From Diphasiastrum complanatum (taxonomy: Eukaryota; Streptophyta; Lycopodiopsida; Lycopodiales; Lycopodiaceae), in assembly GCA_029204225.1 (NCBI GenBank), contig CM055108.1:6860328-6924327 (forward strand): a stretch of DNA of 64,000 nucleotides, given 5' to 3'. The notes beneath the pieces were generated by a model that was not told the origin of the DNA, searched no databases, and saw nothing but the letters and a program-made list of their open reading frames with translations. Positions within the stretch are counted from its first letter, which is position 1. Each line of letters starts with the position of its first letter. A program made the position numbers and the translations under genes. Below are positions 23,019 through 34,349 of the stretch, piece by piece.

Positions 23019-23144
23019 TGTTGGATTATTCTCCTACTAATTGACTAATTGACATATTAATCTTCATCCAATTTTTATCTAGACCTGCAGAATTCTTCGT
23101 GTTTTTACACAGTCTACAGAACAACTCGGAAACGGCTCACAGTG
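23019..23144 (+). mobile_element. Copia-A LTR, first ~125 bp only
   Basis: TGTTGGATTATTCTCC... matches the start of the full LTR at 59224 and breaks off after GGCTCACAGTG, where Copia-B RNase H (minus) begins. The same junction recurs at 53325-53450. Confidence 0.8.
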
Positions 23145-24927
23145 CTTTAGATTCAACTCATTTTGTTGGACTAAATCCCTCACAAAATGGTACTGAATGC
23201 CTATATGTTTGCTTTTCTTATGAAACCTTGCATTCTTACTCAGAAACAAACAGCCTTGATTATCGTTATAGAGAACCATTCTTGAGATGTCAATGTGAAG
23301 TTCTCCGAGCAAGTTCTTAATCCCTTGATACTCCCATGTATTCTACTTCGGTCATGGATAGGGTTGTGGAGTTTTGTTTCTTACAGCTCCAACTGCCACA
23401 TGATGCTCCCAATTTGAATATGTATCCACAAGTGGATTTCCTATCATCAGTGTCCCCTCCGCAATCCAAATATACATACCCTATCATTGGTTCATTGATG
23501 GCTTTATACTCAAGTCCAAGCTTGGCAGTTCCTCTTAAGTACCTCAATGTTCTTTTTGCTGCCTGCCAATGTTCTTCCCCTGGATTCACTAAAAACTGGC
23601 TGAGTTTTGTGACTACTACTGCAATGTCAGGTCTCATCATATCATGGCATACATCAAGCTCCCAATCAATCCTCTGTATGGTCATCTCATCATGTATTCC
23701 CTCCCTTGATCATTACTGGGACACATTTCTGTGTTGAGTTTTACATTTGGGTCCAAGGGTACTCCCACAGGTATACATTCATCCATTCTGAATTTATTGA
23801 TTATTGATTGAACGTAGATACTCGAATTTTCCCAAAGTAACCCCCTTTTCCCTGTCCCTCATGAATTGGATTCCCAAGCAATAATGTAAGGGTCCTAGAT
23901 TCTTCATTTCAAATACATTCTTCAATCCATTTTTGAATTTGTTTAGGTCTTCCTTCTTGTTGCAAACTATGACAAGATCATCTACATATAAAGCAACAAC
24001 CAAGAATAGTCCATCTTCAATCTTAACATACAGGCCGGTGTCGGTCTAGTATTTTACCAGTCCATGCTTTATCAAGAAGTTGTCTATCTTCTGATACCAC
24101 ATTCGGGATGATTGTTTTAAACCATATAGCACCTTCTTCAGTGCACATACCTTCTTCCTGTCGTCTGTGAATCCTACGGGTTGTTCCATGAATACCTCCT
24201 CCTCCAGCTCCCCATGTAAGAACGCAGTTTTACATCCATCTGTTCGATTTCCATATCATGAATAGTGGCCCATGCTATCAATATTCTAAGAGAACTCAAC
24301 TTTACCACTGGTGCAAACGTTTCCATATATTCTGTCCCTTCAACTTGATTGTATCCCTTTGCGACCAATCTCGCCTTGAAACTCTCAACTGACCCATCTG
24401 TTTGATATTTCACTTTGAATACCCAATAACATTCCACTATCTTTCTTCCTGGTGGCAGGTCAACCAGCTCCCAAGCTTTATTCTACATAATCGATTCCAT
24501 TTCTTCTTTCATTGCTTTGTTCCATGAGTTCCTCTCCAAACTGCCCTGTGCTTCCTCATAGCTACTTGGTTCTTGTATTCCCTTTTCTTCTGCATCTATG
24601 AAGAACATTATTTCATCAAATCTTTCAGGTAAACTTCGCTCTCTTTGTGACCTCCTGGGACCATCCCTGGTTTCTTCTATTGTGTGCTCGCCCTGTGACC
24701 CTTCATGATCCTGCGCATCGCATTCTTGATTGTATTATTGGTCCTCATCTTCTAGGGCCCCACTTCCTATATCTATCTATTTTGTCCTATTGCTACTCGT
24801 TTCTTCCCCTACTTTTGTGCATTTTTCCTCTTCTTCGAAAATCACATCTCTTGATAGAGTGACTTTATGAGTAATTGGATTATATACCTTGTATCCTGAA
24901 GCATTGTCTGGATACCCTACTAAAGAG
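23145..24927 (-). pseudogene. Copia-B pol fragment (integrase end, RT, RNase H)
   Basis: On minus, from high to low coordinates: integrase tail GYKVYNPITHKVTLSRDV (about 24885); RT entry [18 protein letters not shown] (about 24400); YVDD box in ALYVDDLVIV (about 23985); SQFLVNPGEEHWQAAKRTL (about 23600); RNase H DDRKSTCGY (about 23450), then NDNQGCLFLS and KSKHIGIQYHFVRD. Stops in ESIM*NKAWELV and VRY*TD are shared with the copies at 36786, 38246 and 56720. Left arm of the inverted duplication 23237-25820 / 37353-39855. Confidence 0.85.
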
Positions 24928-25662
24928 CAAAGATGAAGTGTATGATGTCTTTGTGAAGATGAAGAATGAAAGGGAGAACCAATTTTCCACAACGATCAAG
25001 TGCTTAAGGAGTGACAATGGTGGAGAACACATATCTACCAAGTTCAAGGCTTTTTGTGATGAGCATGGGATCAAGAGGCAGTACACAACTCCAAGCACAC
25101 CACAACAAAATGGGAGAGGAAGAATAGGACTTTATGTGAAAGTGCCAAAGCCATCAGGTTAGGTGCTAATCTTCCAAAACGATTTTGGGATCAAGGCTTT
25201 GTTGTGTGCTAACTTTCTATGCAATAGGTGGCATATTGGATGGAAGAACGCCTTTTGAGATGCTATTCAAGAGGAGGCTGCGTGCCAACTTTCTTAAAAC
25301 TTCTAGATGCACTTGCTATGTCAATATAACTTATATGGCCTTAAGCAAGCACCAAGGGGCTGGTATGCTAAGTTTAGCACTTTTTTACTCTCTCAAGGAT
25401 TTTCTATGAGTGAGTATGGTCATTCACTTTATTATAGGTTTTCTGGAAGTGATGTTACCATTTTGCTAATCTATGTGGATGATATCATCTTGAGTGGTGG
25501 AGACAAGCAAGATGTGGAGGATATCAAGAGTGCTCTCAAGAAGGAGTTACATGTGCATGATCTTGGTCATTTGCATTACATTTTAGGAACAGAAGTGATT
25601 AGATCTTCTCAATCTACTTTCATTTGTCAAGAGAGCATTCTTCACTTATCATCTTCATTTTG
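24927..25662 (+). pseudogene. Copia-C integrase and RT fragment
   Basis: Plus frames hold part of an integrase core (CLRSDNGGEHISTKF near 25000-25045; YTTPSTPQQNG near 25080). A deletion then joins it to RT at LYGLKQAPRGWYAKF (about 25330) with IYVDDIILSGG near 25470. The frame closes at 25662. Different RT from Copia-B. The same chimera, inverted, lies at 37510-38245. Confidence 0.8.
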
Positions 25663-25820
25663 AAATTCCACATGTGGAAATCATCACATTAAACTTATTG
25701 ATCAAGCAAATCTCTGAAGATGTTCCTTACATAATGAATGATCTAAGAAATTGTAAAATAGTCTTAAATACTATAATAGTTTGGACCTATGGCTCTGATA
25801 CCACTTTGTTGGATCTATAT
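25663..25820 (-). mobile_element. Copia leader, primer site and 14-bp LTR stub (minus)
   Basis: On minus: LTR end GGATCCAACA-like stub (25807-25820), AAG spacer, primer site TGGTATCAGAGCC (complement of 25791-25803), then a short leader. The rest of the LTR is missing. Mirror copy at 37353-37509. Confidence 0.7.
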
Positions 25821-26490
25821 GAAGTGGAATGATTGTGTCTGAATATACTATTTATCAGCTTTGATACCACCCTCGCTAAATGCGATATTTAGTCAAGGAA
25901 AAAACTCAACATTAAATTATGACAGGATCTTTACCAATTTGTTGATTCAGTCTATTACTTGGATCGACCAAAGGAATATCCTTGTAGGTGTCGAAGACAA
26001 CCATGAAGGGAGAAAAATAGTTTGGTGTCCAAGACAGCCACAGTTCATTCATTACGATGCTGCGACAAGAAGAGACAAGAAGGAACGAACCTTCCAGTTC
26101 CTCTATTGTCGACTCTCACGCCTTATACACCAACAAGAATTTGAACAAGTAGAAGAAGAGAGGCTCAAGGCCAAAAAAGCCAAATCATGAGTTGACACCA
26201 TATTGTCAAGAGCAGTTGAAGCCGCCGACAAAGAAGAAGCTATTCTGCAGATACTGCAAACGAACCAACCATGAGATTCACGATTGTCACATTCTACAAG
26301 CCAAGGACAACAACAAAGGGCAATTGAATCATATGGCAAAGAAACGGATGACGATGCATTCATGACAAGCCATCAAAAAGCATCAGACGATACCTCATGG
26401 TTTCTTGATCCGGATCCACTCACAGCATATGACTAGCCATATCGGCTGTTTCGAATCCTATACAGCTTACAGTTCAAGAAATTAGTTCAC
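25821..26490 (+). pseudogene. Decayed copia gag with zinc knuckle
   Basis: A 109-codon frame (25861-26190) is followed by CRYCKRTNHEIHDC (about 26247-26288), a CX2CX4HX4C knuckle matching the one near 35305. A protease-like WFLD follows (about 26400), where the DSG motif has become DPD. Stops between pieces. Confidence 0.6.
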
Positions 26491-27720
26491 TTGGGTGACA
26501 ATAGCACACAAGCTATTAGAGGTGAAGGTACAATAAGATTAAGCTTTGCAAATGATCAATTCAAAATACTTGCAAGTGTCCTTCATGTACCAAACCTTTT
26601 TACAAATTTGCTCTCAATTAGCAAAATTACTGATTTAGGACACAAAGTAGAATTCGAATCAAATCAGTCTAAAATAGTCAATAGGATAAGCAAGATCTTA
26701 GCACTCGAAAAGAGGTATGAATATTTGTACAAATTAAGTCATTGCTTTTATGTCTCTAATCAGGCTCTAAATACTTCTGTACATATCAATAAAAGTTTAT
26801 TTTGCATTATGGACTTGGTCACTTAAATCATTCTTTTGTACAGCACATTTCTAGACAATCCATTGTTCTTGATCTCGACTATCCAGATAGGAAAGTCAAA
26901 CTACCTATCTAGTCGGTAAATAGTACAGGAAACCATTTAGATCAAGCCATCAGCATTTTGCTAGAGGATTTTAGATATTGTACATATAGACATTTGTGGC
27001 CCAATGTAGAATCCTTCATTAAAGAGTGCAAAGTACTTTATCATTTTTATTGATGAATTTTCTAGAAGGACGATGGTGTAACTCCATCAAGAAGAAATCA
27101 GAAGCTTTCAATTGCTTCAATATCTTCAAAGAGCGTGCAGAGAAAAAAACTGGTAAGAAGATCAAAGCTCTGAGGTCCGACATGGTGGAGAATATATCTC
27201 TACTGAATTCAAGAAGTACTGCCAGAGCCAAGACATTGAACAATAGTTTATCACTCTCTATTCGCCTCAATCAAATGACTTAGCCGAGAGGAAGAATCGT
27301 ACTTTGGTCGAGTCAGCCAAATGCATGCTGGCACATGCATCTTTGCCAAAGAGCTTTTGGGCTGAAGTTGTTTCCACTGTAGCTTAGATCCAGAACAAAT
27401 GTTCAACTAAGGCCCTCTCAGGAAAAACACCCCATGAGGATTGGATAGGACCTAAGCCGTCATTGAAGAACCTACAAGTATTCAGTTGCGTCGCCTACGT
27501 GTAGATCCCAAATGAGACGAGGAAGAAATTCGACTTCCAATTCAAGACCATCCTGATTGGTTACACTTCCTTTGACAATACTTATAAGTTGTATGAACCC
27601 GATACTCAACAGATTTCATTCAGAAGGGATACAGTCTTTATTGAGGATCAATTCATTGACTTCAATGACAAAAGTAAAGTTTCATGCCAACCTTTGATAC
27701 TTGCCATGTCAGAAAGGGTG
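26491..27720 (+). pseudogene. Decayed copia protease end and integrase
   Basis: Plus frames: VLHVPNLFTNLLSISKI (protease tail, about 26580); a pre-integrase stretch near 26820; integrase core pieces near 27175 (GGEYISTEF after frameshift) and 27255-27300 (YSPQSN...ERKNRT); SFWAEVVST (about 27350); and post-integrase YKLYEPDTQQISFRRD (about 27580). Many stops and shifts. Related to Copia-A but more diverged. Confidence 0.7.
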
Positions 27721-28059
27721 AACTCCTGCAACTTTGTCACAACACGAACAAGAAACGAAGGTCGAACGAGAACAATTCGCGACAGTCAACATCCCTTGAC
27801 TCAAAGCACGAACGATTCGCGAATCATCCGTGAATTGTAAACACACCTCCAGGACCGCAAACCACAAAGGGTCGCAAAATGAAAGACTATGAAAGAAACG
27901 AAAAGAACAAAAGCAAACAGGAGATTAGGAAACAAACGAAGAGGAATCTTTCGTGCTGACAGCTGGCAGCTCAGCGGGCTTGGAGTTGTAGACTTCACGC
28001 CCAAGTGAAATGAGAGACAATTCTATATAACACAATATGGCTACAACAATCTAGACAAG
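27721..28059. other. Linker between two copia relics, no gene recognised
   Basis: About 340 bp with Arg/Asn/Lys-rich frames that may be the end of the preceding integrase. No LTR for Copia-D is found here, so the 5' end of Copia-D is missing or unrecognised. Confidence 0.35.
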
Positions 28060-28900
28060 AGTAGCAATCAGTCTTGATGGCACAAATTACAGAATCTGGA
28101 AATTCAAAATTAAAACACTTTTGAAAGGCGAAGGCATCTGGTCGTTGACCGAACTCTTAGAGGTGCAGCCTCTAGAGGGAGACCCGAGGAGAGTTGAATG
28201 GATCAGGAAAGGATGAGCGCGCAATGGCGATCATCGTTTTGTCCATAAATGAAGATCTACTCATGCATATTGAAGACTGCTAAAGCAACCATGTAGCATG
28301 GAAAAGATTGAAACAGAAGTATGAAGTGAGGACTACAGCTTCAGTCATGCACCTTCACAATCAGTTGCAATCAATACGGTGGGATGGCAACTAGTTGGAT
28401 CAGCACGTCGAGAAGATCAGAATGATCTTCGCCCAACTTGCTGCATCAAGATAGGAGCACCAAGTCCCAGCACCACAGCAGCTGATGTACTTCATGAAAT
28501 CTCTACCGACGTCCTATCAACCGCTGAGAATGCTCATACTGAGTTTACCAGATATGACATTCGACAAAGCAGTTAATCTTGTCGCTGATGAGAGACTGAT
28601 GAGAGACGAAAGAGAGTGAAGCAGTGATCAAGAAAAGGCTCTCTTCATGAAAGAAAAGAAGAAAATTAAGAACAAGCCAAGATTCAAAAAGACGAAGTCC
28701 TTGAATCAGCAATCTTTTTCCTGCGATCACTGCCACAAACCAGGACATATGACCAACAAATGCTGGTTCAATCCAGCAATACCTTGCATGCACTACAAGA
28801 AGAAAGAGCATTCTGCATACGATTGCAGATTCAACCCAAAAAGAAAGAACAAAGCTGAAAAGCTAATGTTGCAGATTCATCGAAGATGCTGACAAAGGTG
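28060..28900 (+). pseudogene. Copia-D gag with zinc knuckles
   Basis: Starts with DGTNYRIWKFKIKTLLK (about 28077), the copia Gag signature. It decays through several stops, then an open frame (28647-28892) holds CDHCHKPGHMTNKC (classical knuckle) and a second one with Tyr in place of its second Cys (CMHYKKKEHSAYDC). Confidence 0.75.
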
Positions 28901-29846
28901 ACGAAGCTTTCACGATACTCGATGAAGCTTCAATGAGCTACACTGAACATGACTATGATGTAGTCATTGGTTCAGGAGAAACATATCACATAACCGGCAA
29001 CAAAAAGACCTTGATCGACTTCAAAGAGCTCGAAAACAACAGAGTAGTGATTCTAGGTGATGGGAACAGACACGATGTCAAAGGCATCGGCACTCTACAA
29101 CTATGAACACTGTCAGGCCAAGCAGAGCTGCCAAGAGCACTCTATGTGCCCTCACTCAGAAAAGATCTACTATTTGTCTCCAAGATGGCAGATCTTGGCA
29201 TTCAAGTTTTGTTCGACGACAACACTTGCCGCATGATCGAGAAGATGACAAACAAGTTGCTGACGGTCGGATGTAGAGAAGCAAACCTCTACCAGGCCAA
29301 GATAATCAGCAGCTTTGATATCATATTAAATGCATCAGAAAATGAAGATCAGCTCTGGCATAGGAGAATGTATCATCTGAACATGACGAGCTTGTATGAC
29401 ATGAGCAGAAAAGACATAGTCACAGGTCTCAAGATTTCAAGGCCCGAAGTTGAATTCTGCGAAGCTTGTCAGAAAGACAAGCAACATCGGAATCCATTCA
29501 CACATGAGGGAAGAAGACCCAAGGAAGTTCTTGAGCTCATCCACTCTGATGTCTGTGGATCGATGAAGATGGATTTGCTCTCAAGTTTGAGATACTTTCT
29601 AACGGTCATAGATTATTACAACCGGATGACCAGGATCTACTACTTAAAGAAAAAATCTGAAATGTACGACTTCTTCAAGAAGTTTGTGGCATTTGCAGAG
29701 CTACACACCTCAAAAAAGATACAGATCCTTAGATTTGACAATGGAGGTGAATACAAAAGCAAAGAATTCTCAAGATTCTGCGAAGAACAGGGGATTGAAC
29801 ACCAATTCACTCCTGCATACACACCAGAATACAAGGGTGTTGCAGA
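28901..29846 (+). pseudogene. Copia-D protease and integrase N part, cut by Copia-E
   Basis: Protease region near 28965 reads IGSGETYHITG where a DSGA(S/T) catalytic triplet is expected, so it is inactive. A 243-codon frame (29146-29877) follows with the integrase zinc domain (LWHRRMYHLN ... CEACQKDKQH), first catalytic Asp in HSDVCGS, and second Asp in RFDNGGEY (the usual SDN is FDN). The frame enters the Copia-E LTR at 29847, so the C-terminal codons are not integrase. The gene resumes at 33175. Confidence 0.82.
29842..29846. repeat. Copia-E target site duplication, left (GCAGA)
   Basis: GCAGA just before the LTR, repeated at 33170-33174 just after the second LTR. Five bases is the normal copia duplication length. 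Confidence 0.88.
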
Positions 29847-30682
29847 TGTAAAAATGTCAAAATCATGCTTGATCTAGGCCAAAATCATGTACATATTATG
29901 TTTACACATGTGTGGAGCCTGTTCCCACATGTGAATTAAATGCATTTGTCGTTTAGATGAGTCATATAGGTTGTACATACCATTTCATTTGAGATCTAGT
30001 GGCTAAAATGGCCAAAATCTAGTTTTCTAGCTATATGCCACTTGGCATCATTTTATTGGTAGGAAAAGATATTTCAAATGGATAGGAGTGATCTCACACG
30101 TGCCAAGGATTGCTCACATGTGTCAAAACATCAGTAGTAGCTGAGATCCAACTTGTAGTAGATATTTGTGCAAGTCCCTATAAATTAGAAAAATTGCCTA
30201 AATCAAGGGAGGTGGCTATAAGTTAGGAAACTTGGTCCATGTGCCATATTGATGATTATTGGTGGATCCTTTGATGATAGGCACTCTCACACGTGCCAAA
30301 TCAGCTGAGTAAGCATCAGCACTTGTGTATATATGGTGGCTCAGTTGGCCATAATTGACGTGGAAGCTAAATCTTGGTTTTGGGGCAATTCTAGTGTTTT
30401 CTCTCTATTTGTCTTGTGTTTTTATGCATTGATTGGGTTCTAAGCTTAGTATACTTTATTCTCAGCCTAATGTCCGTACTCTGACATTTTTTTCACACAT
30501 GTGAAACCAGCAAGTACAAGTTTTGATCAATAATGATTGTTCTTGTTAGATTTATTCATCTAGATTTGATCTAAATGCTATCTAATCTTGTGTAGATTGA
30601 TAGGTTGATCTAATCTAACATCCAATCACACTTGTGGATTTGATTCAGATCTATTCTTGGTCCACTTTGCTGTACTTTGACA
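29847..30682 (+). mobile_element. Copia-E 5' LTR
   Basis: 836 bp, TGTAAAAATGTC to CTTTGACA. Contains several CACATGTG/CACACGTG E-box-like words and a TATATATGG near 30331. Confidence 0.88.
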
Positions 30683-30695
30683 TGGTATTAGAGCC
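30683..30695 (+). other. Primer binding site, Met-tRNA, one mismatch (Copia-E)
   Basis: TGGTATTAGAGCC abuts the 5' LTR; one base differs from the canonical TGGTATCAGAGCC. Confidence 0.85.
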
Positions 30696-30752
30696 AAGTA
30701 CAAGTGCATTTAAGACATTAATCTAAAACTATTCCCAAACCATGGCAACCTT

Positions 30753-31649
30753 GTGCTTGAGGAGGATGAATGCAACTTATCTTTGATGGCTTCCTTAACA
30801 CAAACATCTAATCACAACACATGGTGGATTGATAGTGGGGCTGGTTCCCACATGACTCACCAAAAAGACTACTTTTCTACCTTACTTTCTTACAATAACT
30901 CTAAGAAGTTTATCTTCACTGCAAGTGATCAAGAATGTGAGACTGTAGGAATTGGATCCATTCCATTATGTCTTGGATCATCTAAGAAAGTAGATCTAGA
31001 CAATGGTCTTTATGTACCTTCTATTACAAAGAACTTGTTAAGTGTTGGTCAACTTATGGATAGTGGATTAGATGTTCATTTCAAGCATGGAGCATGTTCC
31101 ATCTTGAAGAATGATAAATGTATTGCTAATGGCTTTAAGCAAGGTTTATTTAAGTTGGATGCTAATGTGATGGTTGGAAGTGTTAACATGGCAAGGGAGG
31201 ATCTCTCTCAAGTGGAGCTATGGCACAAGAGGTTAGGCCATCCTAACTACAAAGCTATGGAGACCATGGTGCACAAAGAGCTAGCAATTGGACTTCCCAA
31301 AGCCATATCCAAGTGTGGCAAGCTTTGTGAAGCTTGTGGACTCTCCAAGCCTCATAAGCAACCTTTAAAGAGATCTTTGACAAGATCTAACTCTCCTCTT
31401 GACCTTATTCACTCAGATGTTCACTCTTTTTCACATGAATCTAATGGTGGAGCTCTTACATATGTCACTTTTATTGATTATAAATCAAGATACTCTTGGA
31501 TTTACCTCTTGTCTGAGAAAAGTGAAGTGTTTGAAGCCTTTGTGAAGTTCAAAACTCTTGTAGAAAAGCAACTTAATGCTAGCTTGAAAGTATTAATATG
31601 TGATAATGGAGGGGAGTACATCTCCAATAGTATGAAAGTATACCTATAG
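30753..31649 (+). CDS. Copia-E protease plus integrase, C-terminally truncated
   Basis: A 298-codon open frame. Residues about 24-33 hold the aspartic protease motif WIDSGAGSHM (catalytic Asp about 27). About 88-100 is the usual YVPSITKNLLSVG. About 155-205 is the integrase zinc domain (LWHKRLGHPNY ... CEACGLSKPH). Then comes HSDVHSF with the first catalytic Asp and ICDNGGEYIS with the second (SDN to CDN). It stops eight residues later, before the catalytic Glu, because a deletion removed the rest of integrase and most of RT. Protease might still fold; integrase is incomplete. The upstream gag is missing, so no normal translation start context is left. Confidence 0.8.
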   Translation: MLEEDECNLSLMASLTQTSNHNTWWIDSGAGSHMTHQKDYFSTLLSYNNSKKFIFTASDQECETVGIGSIPLCLGSSKKVDLDNGLYVPSITKNLLSVGQLMDSGLDVHFKHGACSILKNDKCIANGFKQGLFKLDANVMVGSVNMAREDLSQVELWHKRLGHPNYKAMETMVHKELAIGLPKAISKCGKLCEACGLSKPHKQPLKRSLTRSNSPLDLIHSDVHSFSHESNGGALTYVTFIDYKSRYSWIYLLSEKSEVFEAFVKFKTLVEKQLNASLKVLICDNGGEYISNSMKVYL

Positions 31650-32325
31650 AAAACTTATTGGTTCCTTCATCTATTTGACCATCACTAGACCAGATCTTAG
31701 CTTTTGTGTTGGCAAATTGAGTCAATACATGCAAAGTCCACTAATATGTCATTGGAAGAGTGCCAAAAGAGTGTTAAGGTACATCTCGGCTACTAGGAAC
31801 TTTGGCATAGTACATCAAGGGACTAATCTTTGTTTGAGAGCATACTCGGACCCAAATTTTGCAGGTGACAAAGTGGATAGAAGATCCACAAGTGCCTTTG
31901 CTACATTCCTATGTGGAGGAGTCATATCTTGGCTTTCCAAAAAGCAAGATACTATCTCACTTTCATCAACCGAATCCGAGTATAAAGCTATGACAACAAC
32001 AACAAAGGAGATCCTACGACTAAGAAGACTATTGGAGGAGCTTCAAGTGATCAAGGCTGAAGATATTCCATGCATTTATTGTGACAATCAAGCAGCCCAA
32101 CAACTTGGCAACAATCCAATCTTCCATGCTCGAACCAAGCACATTGAGATTTCACATCACTTTGTGAGAGAGAAGGTACAAGCAAAGGAGATCAAGCTCA
32201 TCCATGTTTCATCTTCAGATTGTGTTGCTGATATACTTACCAAACCATTGGCAAAGGATCCATTTGTGAAGTTAAGATTAGCACTTGGAGTTGTAGATAG
32301 ATGTATACTAGATTTACCAAGCTAG
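31650..32325 (+). CDS. Copia-E RT C terminus and RNase H
   Basis: An open frame (ATG 31675; homology begins earlier, at KLIGSFIYL just after the stop at 31649). It carries the RT tail (TRPDLSFCVGKLSQYM ... HWKSAKRVLRYI) and a full-looking RNase H: AYSDPNFAGDKVDRRST, LSSTESEYKA, IYCDNQAAQQL, FHARTKHIEISHHFVRE and VADILTKPLA. The D-E-D residues expected of copia RNase H are present. The YVDD RT core is deleted. It ends 14 bp before the LTR. Confidence 0.82.
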
Positions 32326-32339
32326 ATTTTGAGGAGGAG

Positions 32340-33169
32340 TGTAAAAATGTCAAAATCATGCTTGATCTAGGCCAAAATCATGTACATATTATGTTTACAC
32401 ATGTGTGGAGCCTGTTCCCACGTGTGAATTAAATGCATTTATCATTTAGATGAGTCATATAGGTTGTACATACCATTTCATTTGAGATCTAGTGGCTAAA
32501 ATGGCCAAAATCTAGTTTTCTAGCTATATGCCACTTGGCATCATTTTATTGGTAGGAAAAGCTATTTCACATGGATAGGAGTGATCTCTCATGTGCCAAG
32601 GATTGCTCACATGTGTCAAAACATCAGTAGTAGGTGAGATCCAACTTGTAGTAGATATTTGTGCAAGTCCCTATAAATTAGAAAAATTGCCTAAAATCAA
32701 GGGAGGTGGCTATAAGTTAGGAAACTTGGTCCATGTGCCATATTGATGATTATTGGTGGATCCTTTGATGATAGGCACTCTCACACGTGCCAAATCAGCT
32801 GAGTAAGCATCATCTCTTGTGTACATATGGTGGCTCATTTGGCCATAATTGACATGGAAGCTAAATCTTGGTTTTGGAGCAATTCTAGTGTTTTCTCTCT
32901 ATTTGTCTTGTGTTTTTATGCATTGATTGGGTTCTAAGCTTAGTATACTTTATTCTCAGCCTACTGTCCATACAGGTTTTTACACGTGTGAAACCAGCAA
33001 GTACAAGTTTTGATCAATAATGATTTTTCTTGTTAGATTTATTCATCTAGATTTGATCTAAATGCTATCTAATCTTGTGTAGATTGATAGGTTGATCTAA
33101 TCTAACATCCAATCACACTTGTGGATCTGATTCAGATCTATTCTTGGTCCATTTTGTTGTAGTTTGCTA
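32340..33169 (+). mobile_element. Copia-E 3' LTR
   Basis: About 830 bp, nearly the same as 29847-30682. Its last bases read GTTTGCTA where the 5' LTR reads CTTTGACA, so the terminal CA is lost, but the GCAGA duplication still follows. Confidence 0.88.
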
Positions 33170-33174
33170 GCAGA
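33170..33174. repeat. Copia-E target site duplication, right (GCAGA)
   Basis: Matches 29842-29846 and is followed by the continuation of the interrupted Copia-D integrase (AAAAGAAACAGAAC, encoding KNRT-like sequence). Confidence 0.88.
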
Positions 33175-34349
33175 AAAAAGAAACAGAACGGTAGTCGAAG
33201 GAACCAAATGCATGATGGCATAGGCTCAATTGCCAGGTCAATTCTGGGCTGAGGCAATGGTGTAAAACAAGCATCACGAGCCTGGTATAAAAAGCTTGAT
33301 GGTCTTCTGAAGTCTCTAGACTTCAATCCTACTCAACCAAACCACAATGTCTACATTAAAAGAGTAGGAAAGGATTTTGTGATACTGACCATTTTCGTGG
33401 ATGATTCGTTGATGATAGGAAATTCCTTGATGCTGATCAAAGACATGAAGAGTCAGAGTTCTGAAAGCTACGAAATCACAGATCTTGGAGAAGCAATGAA
33501 ATGCCTAGGGCTGGAGATCGGAAGAGATCGAACAAAGGGCGAAATGCACTTGAGTCAGTCAGAATATGCCAGGAAAGTGCTAAAGCAGTACCACATGATG
33601 GACTGCAAAGTGAATCCAGGCTTGCGACTGTCGAAGGACCAATGTCCTCAGACAAAACCAAAAAAAGAGCAAATGAGAGAGTATCTGTATTGATTGGTAC
33701 TTGGCTCTCTCATATATGCAATGGTCTGTACAAGACTTGACATCTCTTTTGCAGTGAGCTCATTAAGCCAATTCATGGCTAATCATGGAATCATACACTG
33801 AAAGAATCTTATCAGAGTCATGAGGTATATTCAAGATACAATGGACCTGTGAATCTACTATGGAGAAGTTGACAACGACAATCGTCATCGACTAAGTAGA
33901 TATTCATATGCAAGCTGGGGAGGAGATGTAGATACTTTTAAATCCACAGACCTAGATTTACATTCTTCTTCAACGACGGTCCTATCTCCTGGAACAGTCA
34001 TAGGCAAACTTCTATCACTCTCTCATCCACAGAAGTAGAATATATTGTTGCTTCTCAAGCTATTAAAGAGATAATTTGGTTGAGAAATTTATCGTCAAAT
34101 ATTAATCTGAATCCGTACACTCCTATAATTATGTTTTGTGATAACCAAAGTGTCATTTCCTTATCGACTAATCCTAGAGTTCATTCTAGGAGTAAGATTC
34201 TCGACAGAGAGGTAAGCTTAACGTACCGTCAGACGCAAAACATGATTGCATATGTGTTTACCAAGGCTTTGAGCATTGATGCACACACAAAATTTTGTGC
34301 ATGGCTTAGTCTAAATGTCAAGGCATTCACGGATCAAATTAAGGGGGGG
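33175..34349 (+). pseudogene. Copia-D integrase end, RT and RNase H
   Basis: After the Copia-E insertion the KNRTVVEGTKCM segment resumes. A deletion then joins integrase (QFWAEAMV) to RT at AWYKKLDGLL. RT has FVDDSLMIG at about 33398 (YVDD with Phe), YEITDLGEAMKCLGLEI and LSQFMANHG. RNase H is spread over shifted frames: YSYASWGGDVDT, then CDNQSVISLSTNPRVHSRSK (34080-34394). It ends in AATTAAGGGGGGG, a polypurine tract abutting the LTR at 34350. Confidence 0.82.

Larger units (their letters stand above)
29847..33169 (+). mobile_element. Copia-E, complete insertion (internally deleted)
   Basis: Two LTRs (29847-30682, 32340-33169), GCAGA target duplications, primer site 30683 and polypurine tract about 32325-32339 (TTTTGAGGAGGAG). 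It is inserted in Copia-D integrase, whose frame resumes at 33175. The interior is only about 1.66 kb: gag is lost just after a start codon at 30742, and RT is lost between integrase and the RT C terminus. By eye the LTRs differ at about 28 places over about 830 bp, so the insertion is moderately young. It cannot transpose alone. Confidence 0.9.

Noticed and set aside
23336-23737. 133-codon plus-strand ORF
   Set aside because: Lies antisense to the clear Copia-B RT/RNase H frame on minus; a shadow frame.
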